From an uncultured Flavobacteriales bacterium (lineage in GTDB: Bacteria > Bacteroidota > Bacteroidia > Flavobacteriales_D > Sanyastnellaceae), in the NCBI GenBank assembly GCA_905478795.1, contig CAJQJX010000016.1, forward strand, positions 20,139 to 84,138: 64,000 nt of DNA, read 5' to 3'. Positions 8,630 through 16,776 of the stretch are shown here, one piece after another. The position numbers and the translations under genes were made by a program. Below the pieces are notes generated by a model. It did no database searches. It was not told the DNA's origin and was given only the letters and a program-made list of their open reading frames with translations. How positions within the stretch are numbered: position 1 is the stretch's first letter; every line of letters begins with the position of its first letter.

Positions 8630-10009
8630 ATGTCCAAGACCACCCCAGAAGAGTGGGAGCAGCTGTATCGTAAGGACCCGTCAGCAGTCTTACAGGAGCT
8701 CGAACACAACCCACCTTCCACAGAAGTGGAGGCCCTGTGGCGTGCCCGACTTCAGGCCGATGGCATCAATGCCCAAACCGCTCAAAAAAAGAAGGGTTTC
8801 AGCTACCCACTTATCCTGGCCAGCCTGATTGCCCTGCCCTTTCTGATTCCATACTGGAAAACGGGAGAGATTGACCCAGAATGGTCACTTCCTTGGCTCG
8901 GGTTTTTTGCGTTTTTCCCTCTCATGCTGTGGCATGGCATTCGGGCGCGCGAAAATGAGGCCATCAAAGCGCGAATTGCGCTCGGAACAGCCTTATCTGC
9001 CACCTTCATTGTTGTGGTTTTCAAGCAGATGCTCGACCGCCTTCCAGTGCAGCGGAACATCATCGCCGACATGGCAGAAGCCCACCCCGAGGCTGCAGCA
9101 CAAGTCCTGCTCGCCTTGCAAGCCTGCGACCTCATGCTGCTCCACGCCCCCCTTCTTCTCCTGGGGTTGACCGGCGCAGTTTGGTCTTGGAGCCGTGGAG
9201 GTGGCAGTCGGGTGGAGTTCATCCGAAACGGCCTTCAAGTGGCCATTTATGGTGGCCTGATTGTGGCGGGCGGCGGGCTGTTCTCAGCCCTCACCGTGGT
9301 CATGGCGGAAATGGTAGGGCTCAAGACCGAGCCCATCATTGTGCACATCATAACCTGGGGGGGCTCTGGTGTCCTGGTCTTTGCCCACCATGTTTGGATG
9401 CGTCAACAAGACGCGCTTCAGCGCATTCTTCCCATCATCGCGGGGTTGTTTGTCCCCCTCTTTGTGATGCTTGAAGCGGGGTTCCTCCTCACCTACCTCT
9501 CTAAAGGGCTCCGCGAACTGACGGAGGATCGGGAAGAGCTGCTGGTCTTCAACCTCTTGCTCGGCGCAGTCATAGGGCTCGTATTGCTCCACAGTGCATT
9601 GAAAAACACCACATCTTGGCTCAGTCAAGGGCTGATCGGAGCGCTCATTGTCTTGGGGATTTTCGCAGACTTGATCGGCATTGCAGCCATTGGTGCCCGA
9701 CTCATTCAATGGGGACTCACACCCAATCGGTTGGCGGTATTGGTCACCAACCTGCTCTTTCTAATCACCCTTCTTGGATTGGCCCCCTCCCTGTTCGAAC
9801 GGTTTAGACATCGAGGCTGGCCCTCTTTAACCGGTGTCTTAAATCGTTTCCTTCCTGTTTTTGTCATGTGGACGGCCGTGGTCACCCTCCTTTTTCCCGC
9901 CTATGAGCTGTGGCGCTTGCGCGACATGGATGTAGAAGCATTGCGCACCGAAGTAGACCACCATCTATTGGAAATGCGGAGCCCTGTGAACACCCCTCCG
10001 TCAGACTGA
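8630..10009 (+). CDS. Polytopic membrane protein, DUF4153-like
   Basis: 459 residues from ATG 8630; an ATG three codons earlier is in frame but less natural. A soluble N-terminal helix region of about 50 residues (EEWEQLYRKDPSAVLQELEH) precedes roughly ten to twelve transmembrane segments. The arrangement, with paired helices, YLSKGLRELTEDREELLVFN near the middle and a LPVFVMWTAVVTLLFPAYELW segment near the end, resembles DUF4153 membrane proteins. That assignment is by general pattern, not by a diagnostic motif. Function unknown. Convergent with the esterase at 10029, with 19 bases between the stops. Confidence 0.65.
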   Translation: MSKTTPEEWEQLYRKDPSAVLQELEHNPPSTEVEALWRARLQADGINAQTAQKKKGFSYPLILASLIALPFLIPYWKTGEIDPEWSLPWLGFFAFFPLMLWHGIRARENEAIKARIALGTALSATFIVVVFKQMLDRLPVQRNIIADMAEAHPEAAAQVLLALQACDLMLLHAPLLLLGLTGAVWSWSRGGGSRVEFIRNGLQVAIYGGLIVAGGGLFSALTVVMAEMVGLKTEPIIVHIITWGGSGVLVFAHHVWMRQQDALQRILPIIAGLFVPLFVMLEAGFLLTYLSKGLRELTEDREELLVFNLLLGAVIGLVLLHSALKNTTSWLSQGLIGALIVLGIFADLIGIAAIGARLIQWGLTPNRLAVLVTNLLFLITLLGLAPSLFERFRHRGWPSLTGVLNRFLPVFVMWTAVVTLLFPAYELWRLRDMDVEALRTEVDHHLLEMRSPVNTPPSD

Positions 10010-10028
10010 AAATTCGGGCTGCAAAAGC

Positions 10029-12047
10029 CTACTGCACCACCAGCATTTGCTGGGCTACCGCATAATCAAAAGCGAGCTCATACAGCGACTGCGGATTGCC
10101 ATCGGCATCGTCTACTGTAGCAGACCAAGGGCCGTGGCCCTCACCCTGCAATGTGTGCAAGACATGGGGCACACCGATGTTGTTCCAAGTCGATTGCAAG
10201 AGCAGCGCATTGATGTAGGGTACTGTTGCATCCTCGGTTCCATGGGCAATGAACAGGGGCGGATCCCCCGCATCGAACCGATTGACCCCGTAGACCCCCT
10301 GAAGAAGGGACACGGATACTTGCGACCCCCAGAAATCCAAGATGGTGTGCACCTCATAATCCTGGTCAAGGTGGGTGGTGGCGAGCGTCGGATCCGCGGC
10401 CGTCGTCAACTCATCTCTGAAGTCTTCAGGGTCGGTGACGCTCACCCCAACAGAGGTGATGCCCCCTGCCGAGCCTCCGCCCACCGTGAGGTAATCCATG
10501 TTCATGCCGTAATCCTCCGCGTGCGCCGCTACCCACCGCAGCGCCGCCTTAGCGTCTCGGTGCGCTGGATAGATCGCGATGGACTGGCCCATAGAACTGG
10601 GGGCCGCGTCGGTGCTCATGACAGAATCGACCCACTGTTGCGGCACGGTCCCTTTGTCTCCAAGTACCCGGTAATCAATCGAAAAGGCGACCCAACCCCG
10701 GCTGGCGAAATACTCCGCCAGCTCCACTTGCCGCCAACCAGATCGGGAGCCACCGGTAAACCCGCCGCCATGGATAATGACAATCGCAGGCCGGTTGTCA
10801 CCAGCTCCCTGTGGCACGTAGACATCCAGCAGCAGCGGCATGGCCTCAGAAACAGGCGAATTCAGGGTTTCGTGGCTCAATCCTTGAGCATACACGATGG
10901 CTGTATCGACCAGCAAAGCATAGGTAGAGTCCGCCATGACAACCGGGGCAGACGGCCCCTGCTCACAGGGCGTACCAAACACGTTCAGCAAGGCCAAAAC
11001 ATCCGTGACCCCGACCAAGCCATCGGCATCAAGGTCGGCCAGCCCACAACCCAGCACGCAGCCGAACTCACCCAAAAGAAGCAACATGTCCCCTACTGCG
11101 ATTTGACCGTCGCCATCAAGGTCCGCCAGGCAATCCGATGAAGGCGGAGCCGGGTCCTCATCAAGGGCGAGGAATGCTGCTGCCATTTCCATTTGTGCCG
11201 CATCCATTCCATGACCTGCCCCCCCTCGAATCAGGACCACATCACCCTCCAAATAACTGAACTCGGTGAGTCCAGAGGTGCCCAATGGCTCACCGGAAAC
11301 AGGAGGTCCCGTGTGTCCCTGCTGCAGCGCCACTTGATGAATAGCCACCTCCGCAGGCAAGAAGAAATTGCCCACTGCTGGGCCACCGTTGTAAGGCACC
11401 ACAGAGTCGTTGTGGTTACACATCGACAAGTACTTGCGCCCTTGTGCGGGCACAACCTCTTCGTCATAGCCGCAAAAAGCAAGAGGAGCATCGGTGTTGC
11501 CTGAAGGCCGGTAGAAAGAACCTTGGTGATACTGCGGCTCATTCATCTGGGAGACGATCGCCACAAAAGCATCCAAGCCCGGGTGGTCCAATTCGATAAA
11601 GGCCTGGTTCACCAACCCCGCCCCATTCGAAGAGCCAATCAGCCGAATGTGTTCGGCATCCACATTGGAAAACCCCGTCAATTGCACGATCAAATCGGAC
11701 AACATGGCAATGTCTGGAGCCTCACTGTTCTCTCCACAAAGGTTCCAAGCGTTCAAATAACCTGTTGGCGCCACCAAGATGTGATCAGACAACAGGTTGC
11801 CGCCGAGGTTGAGCATTTGGAACCCATTGCCCCCATTTCCATGCAGCACAATTCCCACTGGAAATCCACCCGCTGGCATGTCAACCGACGGCACAGACAC
11901 CGCGACAGGATAACTCCATCCGTTCGGTTCTTGAGACCAAGATTGGGACAGACTGAGATCATCTGGACCCGATAGGGATTGTCCACAGGCCATGGCGAAC
12001 GGGCCTGTAGCCAACACCACCAACATCATTCTCATGCGCACCATCAT
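10029..12047 (-). CDS. Secreted two-headed esterase: two alpha/beta hydrolase domains joined by dockerin-like repeats
   Basis: 672 residues with an N-terminal signal sequence. Domain 1 (about 45-295) resembles PHB-depolymerase or feruloyl-esterase-type hydrolases: GIVLHGNGGNG (65-75), nucleophile Ser140 in GSSNG, candidate acid Asp214 and His279 in GAGHGMD. Residues 306-361 hold two consecutive dockerin-like calcium loops (LADLDGDGQIAVGDMLLLLG and LADLDADGLVGVTDVLALLN), bounded by cysteines. Domain 2 (about 405-665) is a BD-FAE/hormone-sensitive-lipase-type hydrolase: IIHGGGF (424-430), Ser526 in GGSAG, Asp606 in HGTEDATVP and His638 in GEGHGPW. Both triads look intact. No T9SS domain is present. 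Probable role: deacetylation or de-esterification of plant or algal polysaccharides (inference). The 671-residue gene ends 39 bases upstream on the same strand. Confidence 0.8.
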   Translation of the reverse strand: MMVRMRMMLVVLATGPFAMACGQSLSGPDDLSLSQSWSQEPNGWSYPVAVSVPSVDMPAGGFPVGIVLHGNGGNGFQMLNLGGNLLSDHILVAPTGYLNAWNLCGENSEAPDIAMLSDLIVQLTGFSNVDAEHIRLIGSSNGAGLVNQAFIELDHPGLDAFVAIVSQMNEPQYHQGSFYRPSGNTDAPLAFCGYDEEVVPAQGRKYLSMCNHNDSVVPYNGGPAVGNFFLPAEVAIHQVALQQGHTGPPVSGEPLGTSGLTEFSYLEGDVVLIRGGAGHGMDAAQMEMAAAFLALDEDPAPPSSDCLADLDGDGQIAVGDMLLLLGEFGCVLGCGLADLDADGLVGVTDVLALLNVFGTPCEQGPSAPVVMADSTYALLVDTAIVYAQGLSHETLNSPVSEAMPLLLDVYVPQGAGDNRPAIVIIHGGGFTGGSRSGWRQVELAEYFASRGWVAFSIDYRVLGDKGTVPQQWVDSVMSTDAAPSSMGQSIAIYPAHRDAKAALRWVAAHAEDYGMNMDYLTVGGGSAGGITSVGVSVTDPEDFRDELTTAADPTLATTHLDQDYEVHTILDFWGSQVSVSLLQGVYGVNRFDAGDPPLFIAHGTEDATVPYINALLLQSTWNNIGVPHVLHTLQGEGHGPWSATVDDADGNPQSLYELAFDYAVAQQMLVVQ

Positions 12048-12086
12048 GTCAGATTAACGCACAACGGCGAATTTGGTTTAAGGGCC

Positions 12087-14102
12087 TCACTCAGCCTTAA
12101 TGAGCCGTTTTGCAGGACTACATCCTCCGCGAGGATCGATCAGCTGAAGCAAATAAACCCCTGCAGGCAGGTGATTCAAATCCCACGTCCAACGGTCCTG
12201 TTCAATCATGTGCCGTGCAACCACACGCCCAGAGCCGTCGCGCAAAACGGCCCTTCCTTCGAACCAAGCAGACGACACCCGAATTTCCACTTTGGCCTCG
12301 AAAGGGTTGGGCCCGACAGACCATGAGGAAAGGACAGGTGGTTCGAACAATCCCACATAAGTAAGGGGCACACTCTCCACAGCTGGACAGTCTACAAAAT
12401 CCGTCACCCAAACCGTATACACCCCCTCTCCTGGATTGGGCAGAACCTCATTCGTGGCGCCCTCGACGGCGTTGCCATCCATCCACCATTCCAAGGTCCC
12501 CCAAGGCCCGCCTGAAACCACGAGGTCGCCTGCTTCATCTTGAGTCACCAGGGGCGTCTCCAAGGGCCAGCAGACCAAAAGCGAATCGCTGGAGACAGGG
12601 CAACCCAGCTCCGATTCCGAGGCCACATAATACCAGCCGCTTTCTAAGGGGAACCAGGTCTCGCCCCCTGCAAACAAAGTGTCCTGAGGATTTCCATTGA
12701 AGTGCCACACCCACCAGTTGACATTGGTTACCGTCACCAATGCCATTGGCGAGCCATTCGCTTCGATCAAGTCAAGGGCCACACCCGCATTGGGCATGCA
12801 AAAGAGAATGCTGTCGGACAATGCGGAACAGCCAGAAGAATCCAATCCCAGCAGCGTGTACCAACCACTTTCTTCAGGATAAAAGTCAGGCACACCGCCG
12901 CTCTCCACCAAGCTTCCCCCCATGAACCACTGGTATTGGAGGAGGCTGTCATTGACACAAGACAAACTGCTTGCACCGGATTGAATCACCTCCACTTCAG
13001 GGAGGGCATTGACCAAGACTTGAGCGGTATCGGAAAGCATCACAACAGCGTTCAACCCTATGGTCAATTGTGCATTGCTCGGATTGGCATCCACATTGAT
13101 AGCGCCCGGACCATTGGGCGAAAACGGTGCCCAACCCAGCCAATCATCGCCGTCGAACAAATCCTCATCATAGAAGTCGATGGAATACGGCGGGTTGTTG
13201 AGCACAATACTCAGCCCTGACCACGTTCCAGAAGTAGTGGCATCCAATGTACTGGACGTGTACACCACGTTTTCATTGGCATCCTTTAGAGTGAAATACG
13301 GGTCGGGGTTGCCAAAGAAATCATCCCATCCACCGCCTCCAGTATTGAACAGCTCTACCTGGCTCAACACCTGGTTTTGGATGACCGTTTCCAAAGTCAC
13401 TTCGTGAAGGCCGGGAGCATTGAACAGCACCCCGTTTACTTGGTCTCCATCCGCAGCCCCAAAGGCTCCAAAATTCCACTGATGGGCCGTAACCTGATTG
13501 CCCTCTCCAAAGACGGTCGCCACAAAATCCGCCACCACTTCACCACACCCTGCTGCCGGGGAATAGGTAAAGGACGAAGTGCCCCCTGTTCCAGGAGCAA
13601 TGATGAGGGGCAGCGCGAATCCCTCTGGCACTTCTTGTTCAAATCCCAAAGCGGTCACCACCGCCAAAATGTTGATCTGAATCTCGAAGGCCCCAGCAAA
13701 CGTGGGCTCCCCGCACAGCGTGGCGCAGCCGCTGTTCTGGCCTGACGCAGGCTCATAAAACGCATCCACATCGTCCAATGTGATGTCCATCCCAGGAGGG
13801 ACTCCAGAAATATTGGTAACGGCCACACTGTTTAAAGTGGCCACCAGACCAGAGCCAGGGTCTGTAATCTCTGAGGGCAGAAAAAAAGTAATGACCGTTT
13901 CATACGCCTCTCCAGCAGTACCCGACGGCAAGACAAGCGGACACAGTGTCGGGAAGCCATCGGACGAAGTACAACTCGGATCAGCCTCACACTCATTGCA
14001 TTGTGCCCTCGTTGAGGCCACCAACGCAAACATCATCAGTCCAACAAGGACCACGGTTCTGTAAACAAAATTCACCCCGTCAAGATGACGAATTCCAAGC
14101 AA
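12087..14102 (-). CDS. Large secreted protein with PKD/Ig-like modules and T9SS type A domain
   Basis: 671 residues. The signal peptide is VVLVGLMMFALVASTRAQC (about 17-35), followed by a Cys-rich start (CNECEADPSCTSSDGF). A PKD-like segment with AHQWNFGAFG is visible near 215, followed by a C2-like or lectin-like stretch with NPDPYFTLKDANENVVYTSS and DEDLFDGDDWLGWAP. Several Ig-like repeats follow that pair Cys with WYT/WYY motifs (ESGWYTLLGLDSSGC, ESGWYYVASESELGC). The end (about 595-671) is a T9SS type A domain (VGPNPFEAKVEIR...LPAGVYLLQL). It is likely a surface adhesin or structural protein; no enzymatic motif was seen. It precedes the two-headed esterase by 39 bases and may share its transcript. 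Confidence 0.75.
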   Translation of the reverse strand: MLGIRHLDGVNFVYRTVVLVGLMMFALVASTRAQCNECEADPSCTSSDGFPTLCPLVLPSGTAGEAYETVITFFLPSEITDPGSGLVATLNSVAVTNISGVPPGMDITLDDVDAFYEPASGQNSGCATLCGEPTFAGAFEIQINILAVVTALGFEQEVPEGFALPLIIAPGTGGTSSFTYSPAAGCGEVVADFVATVFGEGNQVTAHQWNFGAFGAADGDQVNGVLFNAPGLHEVTLETVIQNQVLSQVELFNTGGGGWDDFFGNPDPYFTLKDANENVVYTSSTLDATTSGTWSGLSIVLNNPPYSIDFYDEDLFDGDDWLGWAPFSPNGPGAINVDANPSNAQLTIGLNAVVMLSDTAQVLVNALPEVEVIQSGASSLSCVNDSLLQYQWFMGGSLVESGGVPDFYPEESGWYTLLGLDSSGCSALSDSILFCMPNAGVALDLIEANGSPMALVTVTNVNWWVWHFNGNPQDTLFAGGETWFPLESGWYYVASESELGCPVSSDSLLVCWPLETPLVTQDEAGDLVVSGGPWGTLEWWMDGNAVEGATNEVLPNPGEGVYTVWVTDFVDCPAVESVPLTYVGLFEPPVLSSWSVGPNPFEAKVEIRVSSAWFEGRAVLRDGSGRVVARHMIEQDRWTWDLNHLPAGVYLLQLIDPRGGCSPAKRLIKAE

Positions 14103-14138
14103 TACTCAAGCGCCGCCTTGGATTGGGCTCAAACTTCG

Positions 14139-14450
14139 TCAGAGACCTTTGAGTCCATCGTAGCCCCCGGCGTTAAAAACCTGCTCAAAGCCTTGAGACT
14201 TGAGCAGGGAAGCTGCCTGACCACTGCGGTTGCCGCTCCGGCAATAGAGGTAGTATGATTTGGTCTTGTCCAATGAAGCAGACTTGGCCTTGAATTCACC
14301 TCCCATCCAGTCCAGAACCTCCGCACCGTTGACGCTTCCATTGGCCACTTCAACAGGGGTTCGACAATCGATGATCACACACCGCTCGTCTTTTTGAGCG
14401 CGCATCACATCCTCTCGGGAACAATCAAAATTCGATTTCTTAAAAAACAT
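14139..14450 (-). CDS. Small rhodanese-domain protein
   Basis: 103 residues from ATG 14450. An in-frame upstream extension reaches 14588, but rhodanese homology begins only after MFFKKSNFDCSRED, and the longer start would add no plausible signal peptide. A single rhodanese domain fills the protein: CVIIDCRTPVEVANG, then the active-site loop CRSGNRSG with Cys70, then FNAGGYDGLKGL. The family transfers sulfane sulfur or acts as a thiosulfate/persulfide carrier; the cytoplasm is the expected location. It lies 36 bases upstream of the large Ig-like protein on the same strand, with no obvious functional tie. Confidence 0.85.
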   Translation of the reverse strand: MFFKKSNFDCSREDVMRAQKDERCVIIDCRTPVEVANGSVNGAEVLDWMGGEFKAKSASLDKTKSYYLYCRSGNRSGQAASLLKSQGFEQVFNAGGYDGLKGL

Positions 14451-14721
14451 GCAGGTGTTTTTGTTCAGACGCGTGAGCATGAAGAATGGTTGCACCCTAC
14501 CCTCATGAGCCGCCGCACTCAAGTGGAAAAGGGGCAGACAAGAAAAAATGGGCACAGCTAAGCACTTCATGCAAGTGAGACCGTGCAATGGGAGTCCAAA
14601 AATTGCAACAGCACGGATTGGTCCAAAGGCATTTCAGCTGCAGAAAGAACGGCCAAAGGAGTCGCTCATTATTCTACCTGAGCCATTTAGCCAATCCGAT
14701 GTCCAAAGCTGCAGCGAGTTG

Positions 14722-14820
14722 TCAAAAGGAAAACATGTAGACAAAAAAGATGAACGCGAGTCCCATGAAAACCAGCGATATAGAACCAAGTCGTGTCCAC
14801 AATACACTACTGAAAACCAA
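14722..14820 (-). CDS. Possible single-span membrane micro-protein with TTG start
   Basis: 32 codons reading (M)VFSSVLWTRLGSISL, then a strongly hydrophobic stretch (VFMGLAFIFFVYMF) ending in SF-stop. The pattern of a short polar start, Trp-Thr-Arg, then a single 20-residue transmembrane helix looks protein-like. However, the only start giving this length is TTG; the first ATG would leave 14 residues. A TAG stop in frame 15-18 bases upstream of the TTG rules out a longer form. It could be a real micro-protein, a decayed gene end, or chance. Confidence 0.22.
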   Translation of the reverse strand: MVFSSVLWTRLGSISLVFMGLAFIFFVYMFSF

Positions 14821-14823
14821 TGT

Positions 14824-14849
14824 GTTAGAATCTCTCTAACGTATCATTG
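14824..14849 (+). promoter_or_regulatory. Inverted repeat and -7-like box upstream of fabH
   Basis: GTTAGA-atctc-TCTAAC (14824-14840) is a perfect 6-bp inverted repeat, directly followed by TATCATTG (14842-14849), one base off TAnnTTTG. The ATG of fabH is 18 bases further on. The arrangement fits an operator overlapping a promoter, as fatty-acid regulators often use, but no regulator gene for it is in the window. Confidence 0.3.
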
Positions 14850-14867
14850 GCGCTCGTTTCACACGCC

Positions 14868-15839
14868 ATGCCCAACGCCATCATTCTCGGAACCGGTTCT
14901 TGTGTCCCGGACAAAGTGCTCCCCAACACCCACTTCGAACGCGTAGGGTCCAACGATGCCTGGATCCAAGAACGTCTGGGCATCAAGGAACGACGTGTAG
15001 TTGATGGCCAGACCACCAGCGACATTGCCACAGGCGCTGCCTTGAAAGCCATAGAGGCAGCGGGGATCTCTGCAGAAGACATCGACCTGATCGTTTTGGC
15101 GACAGCAACACCAGACCGCCCAGCGCCAGCTACAGCCTGTGCCGTTCAAGAGAAGATTGGCGCCAATAACGCCGTGGCTTTTGACATCTCAGCGGTGTGT
15201 TCCGGCGCTTTATTCGCACTCTCTACTGGCTGCCAATACATCGCCTCAGGCATGTTCCGAACAGTCATGGTCATTGGAGCCGACACCTTCTCTAACATCA
15301 CTGACTGGGACCGCAGGGACTCCGTGTTTTTTGGGGATGGAGCTGGGGCCATTTTGCTCACTGCTACAGAAGAAGACCGAGGGTTTCTTCAATTCGAGTT
15401 GCACAGCGATGGCGCTGGCAAAGACGGCTTCACCGTTCCGGCTGGCGGGTGCGAAATCCCAACAACAGCAGAAACGATGGCCCAAGGACTGCACAACTTT
15501 CAGATGGACGGCAAGGCCGTGTTTGAGACGGCGGTAAGTGTCGTCCCACCTACCATTGAGTCCGTCCTGGCCAAATGCGAACTCACCGTGGATGACATAC
15601 AATGCATGCTGCCCCACCAACCCAGCATTCGCATCCTGCAAGAGATCGCCCGACGCGTCAACCTCCCTTGGGAAAAAGTGCGGACCAACATGGACCGATA
15701 CGCCAACACCTCAGGAGGCACCATCCCCATCGTTCTGGACGAGACCTGGCGCTCAGAGTCATTCCATGCCGGTGACCACATCCTCTTTGCTGCCGTAGGT
15801 GCGGGATGGACATGGGGTGCCGCACTCTACAAATGCTGA
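14868..15839 (+). CDS. fabH: 3-oxoacyl-[acyl-carrier-protein] synthase III (FabH/KASIII)
   Basis: 323 residues, the normal FabH length, starting MPNAIILGTGS; an ATG seven codons upstream is less typical. It catalyses the first condensation of fatty acid synthesis (acyl-CoA plus malonyl-ACP). The catalytic triad is recognisable: Cys111 in ISAVCSGALFAL, His250 in LPHQPS and Asn280 in YANTSGGTIP. The usual PHQAN motif reads PHQPS, a modest variation. GDGAGAILL (156-164) is the standard glycine-rich strand. Its stop overlaps the start of the next gene, an enoyl-ACP reductase, giving a compact two-gene fatty-acid operon. Many Bacteroidota have more than one FabH, so this may be a secondary copy. 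Confidence 0.92.
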   Translation: MPNAIILGTGSCVPDKVLPNTHFERVGSNDAWIQERLGIKERRVVDGQTTSDIATGAALKAIEAAGISAEDIDLIVLATATPDRPAPATACAVQEKIGANNAVAFDISAVCSGALFALSTGCQYIASGMFRTVMVIGADTFSNITDWDRRDSVFFGDGAGAILLTATEEDRGFLQFELHSDGAGKDGFTVPAGGCEIPTTAETMAQGLHNFQMDGKAVFETAVSVVPPTIESVLAKCELTVDDIQCMLPHQPSIRILQEIARRVNLPWEKVRTNMDRYANTSGGTIPIVLDETWRSESFHAGDHILFAAVGAGWTWGAALYKC

Positions 15840-16666
15840 ACATGCTGCAGAACAAGCGATTTCTCATCACCGGTATTTCGGACGCCGGTTCCCTGGCCCT
15901 TCATACCGCCAAAGCCATCATCGAACAAGGTGGAGAGGTGGTCTGCGCTGGACTGGGCGTAACACCGCACCATGAGGGACTCTCCGAAAAGGCCCTCGCT
16001 TACCTCAGTGCCAATGAGCAAGCGTTCCGCGAGACCGTGAAGGCCGAGCTTGGTGAGAACACCCCCACCTTCATCTTAGACGCAACCCAAGAAGAGAGCA
16101 TGGCCGATTTGGCCGCTGCCTTAAAAGCCGCCAACACCCCCTTGGATGGTTTCCTGCACTCCATTGCCATGGACCGGACCATCCGCAACAAGCAGGTCAA
16201 ACCCTTGTTGGAAGTGACCCGTGAGGAGTTTTGCGACACCTTGGGCATCTCCGCGTTTTCGCTGGTCCGCTTGACCCATCACCTCCTGAAGCAAGACGCG
16301 CTATTGGATGGCGCCTCCATTTGCTCTCTCAGCTACATCGCAGCAGAAAAGGTCACGTTCCACCCGTATCGGAACATGAGTGTGGCCAAAGCCGCACTCG
16401 AGCGCATCACCATTGAGCTTGCAGACGAATTGGGCCGCAGTCGTGGCATCCGCGTCAACGCCCTTCGCTTTTCACCCTACCTGGGCAGCAAAGCCGGCAG
16501 CGCGACCCTCAATACCGAAGACGTAGCAAAGGCCGCTTCTATGAGCCCCCTTGGCAATGCACTGCCACGGGATCTCGCACTGGAAATCGTACACCTCTTC
16601 CAGCCCGGCCTTCGCATTACAGGGGAAGTTCGCCACGTCGACGGCGGCTACCACGTGACCGGCTGA
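15833..16666 (+). CDS. fabI: Enoyl-[acyl-carrier-protein] reductase (FabI-type SDR)
   Basis: 277 residues from ATG 15833, which overlaps the fabH stop (ATGCTGA), implying translational coupling; ATG 15842 is an alternative. An N-terminal Rossmann fold with LITGISDAGSLALHTAKAI (11-29) replaces the common GIANDRS-type FabI motif. The catalytic part shows SYIAAEKVTFHPYRNMSVAK: Tyr168, Tyr179 and Lys186, where Tyr179-x6-Lys186 matches the FabI Tyr-x6-Lys pair. HVDGGYHVTG closes the protein as in FabI. It would reduce trans-2-enoyl-ACP with NAD(P)H in the last step of each elongation cycle, next to FabH, which starts it. Confidence 0.85.
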   Translation: MLNMLQNKRFLITGISDAGSLALHTAKAIIEQGGEVVCAGLGVTPHHEGLSEKALAYLSANEQAFRETVKAELGENTPTFILDATQEESMADLAAALKAANTPLDGFLHSIAMDRTIRNKQVKPLLEVTREEFCDTLGISAFSLVRLTHHLLKQDALLDGASICSLSYIAAEKVTFHPYRNMSVAKAALERITIELADELGRSRGIRVNALRFSPYLGSKAGSATLNTEDVAKAASMSPLGNALPRDLALEIVHLFQPGLRITGEVRHVDGGYHVTG

Positions 16667-16776
16667 GCTCAGTCAGAAAATGCGTCTCATACCCCCGAGA
16701 TGCAGAACATACGGACTTGGTCACATGTTGTACTTCCACACTGTAGTCTAAGTGCATGCCCAAATCCCAAGTAAAC

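Larger units (their letters stand above)
14451..14867. other. 417-base intergenic region between rhodanese and fabH
   Basis: No conventional gene is supported here. Content: a possible 32-residue membrane micro-ORF on the minus strand (14722-14820), and a 6-bp inverted repeat plus -7-like box just before fabH (14824-14849). The stretch 14460-14720 shows no strong hairpin, repeat or coding signal on either strand. Confidence 0.6.
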
